Shown here: positions 17,059-26,327 of the stretch, piece by piece
Layout of the letters: each line of letters begins with the position of its first letter
Numbering within the stretch: the stretch's first letter is position 1
Assembly (NCBI GenBank): GCA_017436865.1
Contig: JAFSCH010000046.1
Span: 1 to 64,000, forward strand
DNA from: Lachnospiraceae bacterium
GTDB taxonomy: Bacteria; Bacillota; Clostridia; Lachnospirales; Lachnospiraceae
Direction of reading: 5' to 3'
DNA: 64,000 bases
Made by a program: the position numbers and the translations under genes
The notes under the pieces: model-generated
What the model was told of the DNA's origin: nothing
What the model saw: only the letters and a program-made list of their open reading frames with translations
Databases searched by the model: none

Positions 17059-18384
17059 TCATGAGAGACGTATTATTTCTTGCGAAAATTCATTTTTTGC
17101 AATATGTGCATATTTCTGCCCTTGCATCATGTAATAAAGCTGCGAAGCATGCATGTCAGCCCTTAAAGATGAAAGAAGATAAGGGTTATCTTGTTCCTTC
17201 ATTGCTTTTGAAAGTTTGCTGATAACAGGAATAGAAGAATTTGCTTTAATTCGTTTTAATACATCTTTTCCGTTTTCTGTAAAACCAAGAAGTCTTGCAT
17301 AAGATGCATAATCGTTAGTTTTATATTCTAAAATCTGCTCCTGTTTTAAATTCAATAAAATATGTGTAAGGCATCTATGAATGCGGTTATAAGTCAGATT
17401 TTTAGACTTACATGTCAGGCAGAAATCTGACAAGGTGGTAAAGTGAGTCAGATTCTTTGTGATAATATCACGAATCGGTTCTGTAACATCGTAATATTCC
17501 TCTAATTTATTGCCGGAGTGCAAGGTGGTTAATAGCTTATAATAAAGTGTAGTGGAGAAGTCATCGGAGAATAAGAATTCCTGATGTGTTTTATCCACAA
17601 AATAATTATAAACCGACTTTGGCAATTGGTTTTGAATGGAAGCATAAACGTTTGAACTAGAATCTGCTGCTGTAGAGTCAGATAATTCCCTTAAGTCGTT
17701 CGATGCTGTAAGGTTGAATAAAAACGAACGAATCGCATTTGCAGATGCAAATTGTTCATCTGTAATCGTTAATTCATGGTATTGGTTTCCTTCTCGCTTC
17801 AAAGTCATAGGTTGAATAGAGCTTTTTCTTTGTAATATTGCCTTAATATATTCAATTCCTAAAGTATTGTTAGGTAATGCGATTGTTTGTTGTAAATCAT
17901 ATTGGTTTGTAGCAGAAAGGGTATGTTTTAATAATTCCTTTGTAAGTGCCTTAGCTTGTGCGGTAGGAAAAGAAACGCCTTCCTTTAAGAATGTGTTGAT
18001 TGATTCTTTAAAGGTCACAGGTTCATTAGCAAGTATATTTGCGCATGCTAAAAGTGTATCAAGGTTTCCGTTCTCGCTCCCGAAGTGAAGCATATCTACA
18101 ACGCCCAGTTTATCTAATAAGGAAACAGCACCCTGTGCGAAGTACTCTGCGCTTCCGGTTGCATAGTAAACGGGTAGTTCAAAAACAACATCAGCACCAT
18201 TTTCTAAAGCCATTCTGCAACGGTCAAATTTATCAATCATGGCAGGTATACCACGCTGTGTGAAGTTACCACTCATAACAACAATAATCCTGTCAGCGCC
18301 GAGTTTTTCGCGAATGGTATTCAGTTGGTAAAAATGTCCGTTATGAAAAGGATTGTATTCAGCGATAACAGCAGCAATTTTCAT
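17059..18384 (-). CDS. tmcAL: tRNA(Met) cytidine acetate ligase TmcAL (YlbM)
   Basis: Makes N4-acetylcytidine at the wobble position of elongator tRNA(Met), using acetate and ATP. At 441 residues it is slightly longer than Bacillus subtilis YlbM (about 415). The nucleotidyltransferase core is at the N-terminus (AEYNPFHNGHFYQL, the HIGH-like motif; MSGNFTQRGIPA; FDRCRMALENGADVVFELP). In many Clostridia it neighbours DUF177-rpmF, as here, where it diverges from that pair. Confidence 0.93.
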   Translation of the reverse strand: MKIAAVIAEYNPFHNGHFYQLNTIREKLGADRIIVVMSGNFTQRGIPAMIDKFDRCRMALENGADVVFELPVYYATGSAEYFAQGAVSLLDKLGVVDMLHFGSENGNLDTLLACANILANEPVTFKESINTFLKEGVSFPTAQAKALTKELLKHTLSATNQYDLQQTIALPNNTLGIEYIKAILQRKSSIQPMTLKREGNQYHELTITDEQFASANAIRSFLFNLTASNDLRELSDSTAADSSSNVYASIQNQLPKSVYNYFVDKTHQEFLFSDDFSTTLYYKLLTTLHSGNKLEEYYDVTEPIRDIITKNLTHFTTLSDFCLTCKSKNLTYNRIHRCLTHILLNLKQEQILEYKTNDYASYARLLGFTENGKDVLKRIKANSSIPVISKLSKAMKEQDNPYLLSSLRADMHASQLYYMMQGQKYAHIAKNEFSQEIIRLS

Positions 18385-18634
18385 GGTGGAAGTTCCTTTC
18401 TTTACAGTAACGATAATAATGAGAGACTAAAAAGTTATAAATAGTAAATAACATAATTTTGTTTAGTTTAGCATAAATAGAGGATTTTTAGTACTTATTT
18501 AAAGTAGAATGTTAATATTTTACTCTTGCACTCTGTAAAGCTTTCAAATATAATAGCATAAAGCGCCGAAACAGGCTTTGTATAAGGTGTTTGAAAAAAC
18601 ATTATAATTTGATAAATTATGATTCGAAAATTTG
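18385..18634. other. Divergent intergenic region tmcAL / DUF177
   Basis: This 305-nt gap separates divergent genes. No coding region or stable hairpin stands out. Its only clear element is the consensus promoter at 18635-18663. Confidence 0.5.
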
Positions 18635-18663
18635 TTGACAAACATGTTATGCGTATGTATAAT
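18635..18663 (+). promoter_or_regulatory. Perfect consensus sigma-A promoter for DUF177-rpmF
   Basis: TTGACA (18635-18640), a 17-nt spacer and TATAAT (18658-18663): both boxes match consensus completely. The DUF177 start codon is 27 nt downstream. This predicts very strong constitutive transcription, fitting a ribosomal protein operon. Confidence 0.9.
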
Positions 18664-18689
18664 ATTACAGTGTGCGATAGGAGTCTACT

Positions 18690-19214
18690 ATGTTAGTGAA
18701 TTTGACAGATGTATTTACAAATGAAGGACGAATGCAGGAACTTTCTGTTCCTTATGAACCGGAGACATTTACATGTCAGTTAGGTACTTATTCCATTAAG
18801 GAAAAGACACCGGTTGCATTGAAGCTTTCTAACGCAGGACAATCTAAGGCAAATGTTGAGGGAAGTGTTAAACTTACGTTTAACATGGAATGTGGCAGAT
18901 GTTTGAAGGATGTTGCTTATACATTTGATTTATCCTTTTCGTTCAGAGCTTTATCACCTGATTGTTTTGATGATGAAGAAGAATCAGACGAGATGGAGTT
19001 TATGGAAGGATATCACTTAAATGTGGATGAATTAATCAATAATGAAATATTATTGAATTGGCCAATGAAGGTTTTGTGCAGCGAGTCCTGTAAAGGAATT
19101 TGTAAAGTATGCGGTAAAAATCTGAATGACGGAGAATGCGGATGTGATGATTTTGTTCCGGATCCCCGTATGGCAGCGATTAAAGATATTTTTAACGCGA
19201 ATAAGGAGGTGTAA
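18690..19214 (+). CDS. DUF177 domain protein (YceD family)
   Basis: A 174-residue member of the YceD/DUF177 family, encoded before rpmF in a very wide range of bacteria and implicated in 23S rRNA or large subunit maturation. It has CGRCLKDV in the middle and a cysteine-rich C-terminus (CSESCKGICKVCGKNL, then ECGCDDF), a zinc-site pattern typical of the Gram-positive members. TAGGAG precedes the ATG by 7 nt. It lies 2 nt before rpmF. Confidence 0.92.
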   Translation: MLVNLTDVFTNEGRMQELSVPYEPETFTCQLGTYSIKEKTPVALKLSNAGQSKANVEGSVKLTFNMECGRCLKDVAYTFDLSFSFRALSPDCFDDEEESDEMEFMEGYHLNVDELINNEILLNWPMKVLCSESCKGICKVCGKNLNDGECGCDDFVPDPRMAAIKDIFNANKEV

Positions 19215-19216
19215 CA

Positions 19217-19393
19217 ATGTCTATTTGTCCAAAGAATAAATCTTCTAAAGCAAGAAGAGATAAGAGAAGAGCAAACTGGAAAATGAGTGCTCCTACATTA
19301 GTAAAGTGCAGCAAGTGTGGTGCTTTAATGATGCCTCACAGAGTGTGCAAGGCTTGTGGTTCATACAACAAGAAGACTGTTGTTGAAGCGTAA
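19217..19393 (+). CDS. rpmF: 50S ribosomal protein L32
   Basis: A 58-residue protein starting MSICPKNKSSKARRDKRRAN. The zinc ribbon CSKCG with the later CKACG gives four cysteines, so this is the zinc-binding form. The ribosome site AAGGAGGTG overlaps the end of the DUF177 gene. In most genomes the next gene is plsX; here plsX is 27 kb away. Confidence 0.97.
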   Translation: MSICPKNKSSKARRDKRRANWKMSAPTLVKCSKCGALMMPHRVCKACGSYNKKTVVEA

Positions 19394-19415
19394 GAAAAGT
19401 TATAAAGTCCAGTAA

Positions 19416-19456
19416 AATCAAGGGTTTGAACATATACCAAATCCTTGATTTTTTTA
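19416..19456 (+). terminator. Terminator of the DUF177-rpmF operon
   Basis: AATCAAGGGTTTG (19416-19428) pairs with CAAATCCTTGATT (19438-19450), one T-G or mismatch pair aside, followed by a T-rich run. Transcription into the downstream island is therefore cut off from rpmF. Confidence 0.85.
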
Positions 19457-19500
19457 TTTTAACCCACTTATAACCCAATTTCAATAAAGGTATAAAGATT

Positions 19501-19534
19501 AAGACGTTATTTTTAATGAATGACGTCTTTTTAT
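19501..19534 (+). terminator. Second terminator-like hairpin after rpmF
   Basis: AAGACGT (19501-19507) pairs with ACGTCTT (19523-19529) around a 15-nt AT-rich loop, followed by TTTTATT. It lies in a 390-nt gap that otherwise holds only the promoter of the GH3 gene. Confidence 0.55.
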
Positions 19535-19697
19535 TATGCCATTAAAGCTGGCGATAGTTAGAATTATATAAATAATCTATAGAAGCTATGCTAAATCTTT
19601 GTGGCTAAAAACTAATAGTATTAGTGTGTGATATTATAAAAAGTAAAAGAGAAATGTCTGACATAAGCATTGACAAGGCTTAAATAGAAAAATAATA

Positions 19698-19726
19698 ATG
19701 ACATAAATACTCAAATAATGTATACT
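19698..19726 (+). promoter_or_regulatory. Promoter for the GH3 operon
   Basis: ATGACA (19698-19703) and TATACT (19721-19726) with a 17-nt spacer; each box matches 5 of 6. The GH3 start codon lies 58 nt downstream. A second possible -35 (TTGACA near 19670) has a weaker -10. Confidence 0.6.
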
Positions 19727-19783
19727 GTAAAAGAAGAAGTAATATTCAGAAAGTAAGTAAAAAGTTTTTGGAGGTGGATTTTG

Positions 19784-21496
19784 ATGGATAATTTATCGTT
19801 AGCCGGACAGGCAAATTATAAGAAAATTAAAGATGGAGAACCGATTTATAAAGAGTTTCAGCAAATGGCAGAAAATCCGATGAAGTATAATTCTGATTTG
19901 CTGATGAAAATTCTTGCTGATAACAAAGATACGGAATATGGGAAAAAGTATCATTTTGAAGATATTCATTCTGTTGAGGAATTCCAGAAAAAAGTACCGA
20001 TTAGCAGATATGATGATTATGTAGATTATATACTTCGTGAAACAGAAGGAGATGAGAAACATTTGCTCTGCGCTTACGATGTAATGCATTATAATAAATC
20101 TTCGGGAACAATGGGAAATCCGAAAAGATTACCGATGTCAGATAAGGCAATTGAGATATTTGGAAAATATAACAATGGCTATATGAATGCTTTACTTGCA
20201 GACAAGCTTGGAATGGACTGGATTGATGGTAAATGTATGTCGATTACAGAGTCAGCTTCTTATATAAATACGTTGAAAAATGGTGCAACTTATGGAGCAC
20301 TTTCCGTGAAAATGGTACTGAATTTTAGAGAATATCTTCCGCTATTATTTACTTCTCCTGACGAAGCTACATTTCCGAAGAGTGGTGTAAATACAAGGTA
20401 TCTACATGCACGTTTCGGGTTAATGGATAAAAATATTACGAACGCAGGAGCATCTTTTTATAGCTTTTATCTAGAATTATTAAGATATATAGAAGGGAAA
20501 TGGGAGCTTTTGGTAAAAGACATAGAATCAGGCACAATTGATGAGAGCATTCAGATGCCGGAAGAAGTAAGGGGAAGCCTGATTAAGAAGCTTCAGCCAA
20601 TGCCGGAAAGGGCAGCGGAGCTTCGTGAGATTTTTGAGCAAGGATTTGAAGAACCGTTTGTTCCAAAGGTGTGGCCAAAGCTACGTTTTTTGGCAGGTGT
20701 AGGAACTGGAGGCTTTAAATCATATGCAGATAAAATAAAATCAGACTATACAGGAGAACAGGTCAGACAATATAAGACAGGCTTGAGTGCATCAGAAGGG
20801 ATTTTTAGTATCCCGTTTGATTTGGATGTGGAAGACAGTACTTTTATTCCGGATAGTATGTTTTATGAATTTTTACCGTTAGAGGCAGGCGATGACTTTT
20901 CTAAAATTGTAACTCTTGATAAGGTAGAAGTAGGTAAAGATTATGAGATTATTACAACGAATTTGTCAGGATTTTATCGTTATAGAATGAGGGATGCAGT
21001 ACGAATTACCGGCAAGTATAAAGAGCTTCCGACCATGCAGTTCTTATATCGTATTGACCAGACCGTAAGTATTATGGGAGAAAAGACAACAGAAGTGGCA
21101 ATACGAAGTGCAGCAGAAAAGACAGCACAGGAATTGGGATTTGAGCTGATTGATTTTTCTATGTATCCTGATTTGGAAGCAAGGCCTGTAAGATACTTGT
21201 ACTTTATGGAATTGGGAAAAATGCCGGAAGGCTTGAAAGCAAAAGAAATACGTTATGTGCTTGAGAAGAAGCTTGCGGAGGCGAATCCTTCTATGGGACA
21301 AAAGGTTGCAGCAGGGATTTGCGGAGCAACGAAGTTAAACATATTAGAGCCGGAAACTTATATGTTATATCGTGATCTGATGATTGCAAAAGGAACAGCG
21401 TCAGGACAGGTGAAACCGGTTAGTATTATAACGAATGAGTTGCAGCGAAAGTTTTTCTTCGGACTCACAGAGTATGGAGTAGAAGTTGTTAAGTAA
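19784..21496 (+). CDS. GH3-family acyl-adenylating enzyme
   Basis: A 570-residue member of the GH3 family, best known for plant enzymes that adenylate hormones and join them to amino acids. The three nucleotide motifs are visible: SSGTMGNPKR (about residue 105), a TGLSASEGIFS block (about 330) and YRYRMRDAVRI (about 401). GGAGGTGG places the start at the ATG at 19784 rather than the TTG at 19781. Bacterial GH3 proteins exist but their substrates are unknown. It is 14 nt before a MATE-ATPase fusion gene, so its product may be a substrate or signal for that transporter (inference). Confidence 0.88.
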   Translation: MDNLSLAGQANYKKIKDGEPIYKEFQQMAENPMKYNSDLLMKILADNKDTEYGKKYHFEDIHSVEEFQKKVPISRYDDYVDYILRETEGDEKHLLCAYDVMHYNKSSGTMGNPKRLPMSDKAIEIFGKYNNGYMNALLADKLGMDWIDGKCMSITESASYINTLKNGATYGALSVKMVLNFREYLPLLFTSPDEATFPKSGVNTRYLHARFGLMDKNITNAGASFYSFYLELLRYIEGKWELLVKDIESGTIDESIQMPEEVRGSLIKKLQPMPERAAELREIFEQGFEEPFVPKVWPKLRFLAGVGTGGFKSYADKIKSDYTGEQVRQYKTGLSASEGIFSIPFDLDVEDSTFIPDSMFYEFLPLEAGDDFSKIVTLDKVEVGKDYEIITTNLSGFYRYRMRDAVRITGKYKELPTMQFLYRIDQTVSIMGEKTTEVAIRSAAEKTAQELGFELIDFSMYPDLEARPVRYLYFMELGKMPEGLKAKEIRYVLEKKLAEANPSMGQKVAAGICGATKLNILEPETYMLYRDLMIAKGTASGQVKPVSIITNELQRKFFFGLTEYGVEVVK

Positions 21497-21510
21497 TAGG
21501 GAATAAGTGT

Positions 21511-23259
21511 ATGATAAATGATAAACTGGTACAGAAAGTTTTTTATTCTTATTTAGCAATGTCAATATTGACAATGGTTGTAGCGACAGTGGGTTCACTG
21601 GTAGATGGAATTGTTATCGGTCAGATGTTAGGAGAAACGTGCGTTTCTGCATTTGGACTTACCAGTCCGATTTCTTTGCTTATTTCTGTTATTGCAGGAG
21701 TATTCAGCACTGGTGGAAGCGCAAGCTGTTCGCTGTATATGGGACGTGGCGATGAAGCTGGTGTAAAACGTAACTTCACAGTGGCAATGTTCATGATAAG
21801 CATTCTGGCAGTCATATTTACGTTAGTTCTTGTAGTAGGAAAAGAACAGATAGCAATTCTCCTGGGGGCGCAGGATGAATTATTACCGTTAACAATGGAT
21901 TATATATATGGAATTGGTATCGGAGTGATTCCTACCATGCTGACACAGGTTATTATGATATATTTGCAGCTTGCGAATAAGTCAAAGCTTGCATTTGTGA
22001 GTGTGATAGGAATGACAGTTATCAATGTTACATTGGATGTATATTTTGCGGCCGGATTACAGCTTGGAATGTTTGGAATGGGACTGGCAACATCCATTAG
22101 CTATGCAGTGGCACTTTTGATTTGCTGTGTGTGCTTTAGGGATAAAAATTGTAAGTTGAGATTTGTCAAGATATCCGGCGGCTTGAAAGAAGCATTGGAC
22201 ATTGTTGTAACCGGTTTGCCAAGTGCGCTGAAAATATTTTCTACCTTCCGAGTTGTTATATTGAACCATTTACTGTTAATAATAGGTGGTGCTGTGGCGG
22301 TATCAGCTTTGACGGTACAGAATAATATTAATCAGCTTTTGTGTTCTTTGACATTGGGTGTAGGCAGGACTGCTATGTTGATTTCGGGCATTTTCTTTGG
22401 AGAACGTGACAGTAAGATGCTAGAGAAAACATTGCGTGTGTCAATGAAATGTGGTTTGTTTTTAAGCTCTATGCTTTCAGTTGCGGTAATTGTGTTTGCC
22501 AAGAATTTGGTTGGATTATTTTTACATGGAAGCGAAGAAACAATGGAGTTGGCAGTACGTTCCCTAAGATTCTTTGCGCTGTGTATTCCTTTTGCGCTTA
22601 TTTGCATTGTGTTACTTAATTATTATCAGTGTACCAAAAATCTGCTTATGGCGAATTTGATTAGTATAGGTCATAATTTTGCGTTTGTTGTATTGGTTGC
22701 GTTGAGTTGTTCGCCATTTTTGGGAACAGATGCAGTGTGGATTGCATTTTTATGTGCAGAACTATTAACGATTGCTTTGGCATATGTAATGATACGTTAT
22801 AAAACAGGAAAGTGGGCAAAGAGCTGGCAGGATATGTTACTTGTAGATAAGGATTTTACACCTGAGCCGGAAAGAATATTAGATATATCGTTGAACAATG
22901 ATATGGAACAGGTAATGGAGCTTTCCATGCGTATTCATGAATTTTGCTTAAAGCATACAGACAATAAAGAAAAAGTAGGAAAGCTTGCACTATGTATCGA
23001 AGAAATTGTCGGAAATATTGTGAAATATGGGTTTAAGGATGAGAAGCAGCATACGATTGATATCCGAATTATTGTTCAGGAGAATGATATTGTGATGCGA
23101 ATACGTGATGATGGAGTACCGTTTAATCCAATTCAATATGATGATGAAAACCAAAATTCGATAGGAGAAACCATAGGAATTCGCATGATTCGTAAGAGTG
23201 CAAAGGAAATGAACTATCATGCTGCTATTGGGTTAAATAATTTAACGATACATATTTAA
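21511..23259 (+). CDS. MATE-family transporter fused to an RsbW-like ATPase domain (copy 1)
   Basis: A 582-residue fusion. Residues 1-440 are a MATE transporter with about 12 membrane segments (DGIVIGQMLG near 30, the inner repeat around 250-420). Residues about 450-582 form a HATPase_c domain of the anti-sigma/serine kinase type: N box CIEEIVGNIVKYG, G1-like RIRDDGVPFNP and a final IGIRMIRKSAKEMN. Such a domain normally binds a STAS protein and a sigma factor; here it is tethered to a transporter. A STAS gene is 0.25 kb downstream. A paralogue with the same fusion lies at 34199. Confidence 0.88.
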   Translation: MINDKLVQKVFYSYLAMSILTMVVATVGSLVDGIVIGQMLGETCVSAFGLTSPISLLISVIAGVFSTGGSASCSLYMGRGDEAGVKRNFTVAMFMISILAVIFTLVLVVGKEQIAILLGAQDELLPLTMDYIYGIGIGVIPTMLTQVIMIYLQLANKSKLAFVSVIGMTVINVTLDVYFAAGLQLGMFGMGLATSISYAVALLICCVCFRDKNCKLRFVKISGGLKEALDIVVTGLPSALKIFSTFRVVILNHLLLIIGGAVAVSALTVQNNINQLLCSLTLGVGRTAMLISGIFFGERDSKMLEKTLRVSMKCGLFLSSMLSVAVIVFAKNLVGLFLHGSEETMELAVRSLRFFALCIPFALICIVLLNYYQCTKNLLMANLISIGHNFAFVVLVALSCSPFLGTDAVWIAFLCAELLTIALAYVMIRYKTGKWAKSWQDMLLVDKDFTPEPERILDISLNNDMEQVMELSMRIHEFCLKHTDNKEKVGKLALCIEEIVGNIVKYGFKDEKQHTIDIRIIVQENDIVMRIRDDGVPFNPIQYDDENQNSIGETIGIRMIRKSAKEMNYHAAIGLNNLTIHI

Positions 23260-23279
23260 AGAAGAAAGGAAAAGTGCGT

Positions 23280-23426
23280 ATGAGAAAAGCCGTAAAAATG
23301 CTGGTAGCGGCATTTGTATTAATCCTGATGAATGCGACATCCGTATGTGCGGCACAGGATTACACAGACAGCGATTTACAGAATTTCCATATTTTTACTA
23401 AGGATAGTGGTAAAACGGGCAGATGA
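23280..23426 (+). CDS. Short secreted peptide candidate (48 residues)
   Basis: An ATG at 23280 with the site GAAGAAAGGA 9 nt upstream opens a 48-residue frame. Residues 1-25 form a standard signal peptide: MRKAVK, a hydrophobic core (MLVAAFVLILMNA) and a VCAA cleavage region. About 23 residues remain afterwards (AQDYTDSDLQNFHIF and a short polar tail). I do not recognise it. It may be a secreted signal linked to the adjacent transporter and sensors, or the start of a longer exported protein now cut short. Confidence 0.5.
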   Translation: MRKAVKMLVAAFVLILMNATSVCAAQDYTDSDLQNFHIFTKDSGKTGR

Positions 23427-23510
23427 TTTGATAGTAGTAAAAAGATTTTAATACAATTGAAATAAAATGGTTAAAGACAGAAAAATATAGGAAAGATGGA
23501 GGATACAGAA

Positions 23511-23810
23511 ATGACAGTAGAAAAGATGGGAAATGGTGAAGAATTAGTTATAAAAGTAGCAGGAAGAATTGATACTACAACAGCAAAGGCATTCGAGGAA
23601 CAAACAGCTTCTGTATTAGAAGAAAGTGTGACAAGTTTGGTTATGGATTTTGCAGGAGTAGATTATATTTCGAGTGCCGGCTTACGAGTAGTCCTTGTTC
23701 TGATTAAAAGAATGAAGGGACAGGGAAGCATGCGTATTATGAATACGAATGAAATGGTAAAGGAAATCTTTGAGGTTACAGGATTTACGGATTTGGTAGA
23801 GATAGAATAA
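23511..23810 (+). CDS. STAS domain anti-sigma factor antagonist (copy 1)
   Basis: A 99-residue single STAS domain of the SpoIIAA/RsbV type. The regulatory serine lies in DYISSAGLRVV, the site phosphorylated by RsbW-like kinases. TGGAGG at 23497-23502 selects the ATG at 23511; the upstream ATG at 23496 overlaps that site. The protein closely matches the STAS gene at 27333, including long shared DNA stretches near the 3' end. It is the last gene of the GH3 transcription unit and ends before a terminator. Confidence 0.92.
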   Translation: MTVEKMGNGEELVIKVAGRIDTTTAKAFEEQTASVLEESVTSLVMDFAGVDYISSAGLRVVLVLIKRMKGQGSMRIMNTNEMVKEIFEVTGFTDLVEIE

Positions 23811-23875
23811 GCCAAAAGAAAAATAATTAGAAAGAACGCTCGAGTGATATATGGCGATGCGATTTATTTAGTGAA

Positions 23876-23913
23876 GTCAAGAGTTTGGATACATTTCCGA
23901 CTCTTGGCTTTTT
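23876..23913 (+). terminator. Terminator after STAS copy 1
   Basis: GTCAAGAGT (23876-23884) pairs with ACTCTTGGC (about 23900-23908, one T-G pair), followed by TTTTTAA. It separates the GH3 unit from the kinase unit. Confidence 0.8.
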
Positions 23914-23956
23914 AAATGTAATGTGTCAGACAAAAACAAGGGTAATATGTAAATAA

Positions 23957-23985
23957 TTGATATAATATACAAGAAGTGGTATAAT
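23957..23985 (+). promoter_or_regulatory. Promoter for the hybrid kinase operon
   Basis: TTGATA (23957-23962), 17-nt spacer, TATAAT (23980-23985). The kinase start codon is 45 nt downstream. Confidence 0.75.
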
Positions 23986-24029
23986 TGTGTTTGAATAAAA
24001 GGTGAATAGTCACATATAAGGGGGCTACT

Positions 24030-26327
24030 ATGAACACAGAGGTAAATGTGATTCTGTATGAAGAAATGATAGAGAATATGCAGGAAGGTATTATATTAAT
24101 TAATGCAAAGGGAACGATTATTCGAATGAACAATGTTGCAATGAGGTTATTGGGGACGGAAGGTAATGTTGTTGGGGGTCCATATGCCTTACTTATGGCA
24201 GATAATGAAAAGAATGATGAGTTTCATGAAATAGTACTTAGTGCAATTTATGAAAGAAAAAGAGTTAGTGGATGCATCGTAAAGCTTGCTGATATTCAGG
24301 AAGCGGAAGGGAGTTCAGAAGAAATATGGGTATCGGTTTCTGCTAGTTATCTTAATAGTGAAGTTGGAAAAGCAGTAGTAATTGTTATGGAAGATGTGAC
24401 AGGGATTAATGAACTTAGAGATGCGCGTATTGCCTTGAATAAAATTAGAGCTCTTAATGTAGAATTGGAAGCTGCAAAGAATGAAGCAATACAAGCTAAT
24501 ATGGCAAAAAGTCGCTTTATTTCAACTGTTTCGCATGAAATAAGAACACCAATTAACGCAGTGCTCGGCATGAATGAAATGATATTAAGAGAAGCGCAAG
24601 ATGTAGAAATATTGAATTATGCTTCGAATATACAGAGTGCGGGTAAAACGTTGCATCTTTTAATAAATGACATATTAGATATGTCTAAATTGGAAGCTGG
24701 GCGTATGGAACTTAATGAAACAGAGTATGAGTTAAAACAATTACTACAGGAGTTGTGGGGACTTATAGTTCTGCGTGCAAGGGAAAAAGGGTTAGATATA
24801 TTTTTTCATGTAGATGAAAAGATTCCGGCTAGATTGTATGGCGATGATATGCGAATCAAACAGATTATAACGAATCTTTTGACGAATGCAGTTAAGTATA
24901 CACAAAAAGGAAAAGTGGATTTGGAATTGACATATAAGGAAGGATGCGATGGTCAAGAAGATATTGAACTTGTTGTAGCTGTGCGGGATACGGGAATCGG
25001 TATTCGTGAAGAAGATAAAGATGCGGTGTTTGAGAGTTTTAAACGATTAGATCTTCAAAAGAATAAGAATATAGAAGGTACGGGACTTGGTATGAACATT
25101 ACCATGTCACTTCTGAAACTTATGGATGGACATTTAGTCTTGGAAAGCGTATATCAACAAGGATCTACATTTACTGTTATAATTCCGCAAAAAGTATGTG
25201 GAAAGGAATGTATTGGAAAGTTTGAAGTACAGAATAATATAAGTAGAGTGTTAGAAGATAATCGGAGTACTATATATGCGCCTGAGGCAAAAATATTGGT
25301 TGTTGATGATAATTCAATGAACCTACAGGTGGCAAAGGGACTTTTGAAAAGAACAGGGATGCAAGTGTATACCGCTGAAAGTGGTGTAAAAGCTTTGGAA
25401 ATTGTACAAGAAACAGATTTCGATTTGATATTGATGGATCATCAAATGCCAGAAATGGATGGAATAGAAACTTTACAGGCACTGCAAGGAATAGAAGGAT
25501 TCCAGCAAGAGAAAACACCGGTAATTATGTTGACAGCTAATGCTGGTTTGGGATTAGTACAGTTTTATCATAAGGTAGGATTTGATGATATACTGACAAA
25601 ACCGATAGAGCCAATGCAACTAGAGAGTATGCTGGTTAAGTTTATTTCTAAGGACAAGCAACAGCGAGGTCTGAGAAATTGTGTGAATTCAGGGCAGCTA
25701 GAGGAAAAGGATAGATGGAAAGAACAACTTCAAAATTATGGCATCTGTTTGGAAGCAGGGTTAGGGAGATTACATGGAAACCTGAAGATGTATGTGGAAT
25801 TAGTAAATATATTTGTTGGGTTGGTGGACGAAACGTTGAATAAACTGGAGTATTTTCTACAGACAGATGATGTAGCTGGGTATAAGATTTGCGTGCATGG
25901 ATTAAAAGGAAATGCGGCTACATTAGGTGCAGAACAATTGGTGAGATGTGCGGCAGAACATGAAAAAATGGCGCAAAAAGGTAAAATTTTATATTTAAAA
26001 GATCATTATAAGGAATTGAGAGATATAACAGTTAGAGTAAAGAAAGTTTTTGTAGAAATGGTGCAAAAAAAAGAGGTGAAGAGTGTTAAAGAAGCTGTTG
26101 TATGTGATTTAGAACAATGGATGAACACGTTACAAGAAATAATTAACATGTTTAGGTGCTTTGAATTAGATGATGCAATAGAACTTCTGAAAAAAGTAAT
26201 ACAAGAACAGAGTTGGTTTTATTGGGAAGAAATGCTTAATAATGCCTATTCTGCTGTAATAAATGAATACGACGATGAAAAAGCTATGGATATTCTTATG
26301 AAACTTATGAAAGGTGATTTGCAATGA
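24030..26327 (+). CDS. Hybrid sensor histidine kinase (PAS-HisKA-HATPase-REC-Hpt)
   Basis: A 765-residue soluble phosphorelay kinase. Order: PAS-like sensor (about 5-125), coiled linker (130-160), HisKA with His169 in FISTVSHEIRTPINAV, HATPase_c (NLLTNAVKYTQ, DTGIGI, GTGLGMNI), receiver (ILVVDDNSMNL; phospho-acceptor Asp470 in LILMDHQMPEMDG), and a C-terminal Hpt domain with His623 in CVHGLKGNAATLG. No membrane segment is seen, so the signal is cytoplasmic or comes from a partner. Its stop overlaps the start of a lone receiver gene, the probable phosphate acceptor. Confidence 0.93.
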   Translation: MNTEVNVILYEEMIENMQEGIILINAKGTIIRMNNVAMRLLGTEGNVVGGPYALLMADNEKNDEFHEIVLSAIYERKRVSGCIVKLADIQEAEGSSEEIWVSVSASYLNSEVGKAVVIVMEDVTGINELRDARIALNKIRALNVELEAAKNEAIQANMAKSRFISTVSHEIRTPINAVLGMNEMILREAQDVEILNYASNIQSAGKTLHLLINDILDMSKLEAGRMELNETEYELKQLLQELWGLIVLRAREKGLDIFFHVDEKIPARLYGDDMRIKQIITNLLTNAVKYTQKGKVDLELTYKEGCDGQEDIELVVAVRDTGIGIREEDKDAVFESFKRLDLQKNKNIEGTGLGMNITMSLLKLMDGHLVLESVYQQGSTFTVIIPQKVCGKECIGKFEVQNNISRVLEDNRSTIYAPEAKILVVDDNSMNLQVAKGLLKRTGMQVYTAESGVKALEIVQETDFDLILMDHQMPEMDGIETLQALQGIEGFQQEKTPVIMLTANAGLGLVQFYHKVGFDDILTKPIEPMQLESMLVKFISKDKQQRGLRNCVNSGQLEEKDRWKEQLQNYGICLEAGLGRLHGNLKMYVELVNIFVGLVDETLNKLEYFLQTDDVAGYKICVHGLKGNAATLGAEQLVRCAAEHEKMAQKGKILYLKDHYKELRDITVRVKKVFVEMVQKKEVKSVKEAVVCDLEQWMNTLQEIINMFRCFELDDAIELLKKVIQEQSWFYWEEMLNNAYSAVINEYDDEKAMDILMKLMKGDLQ

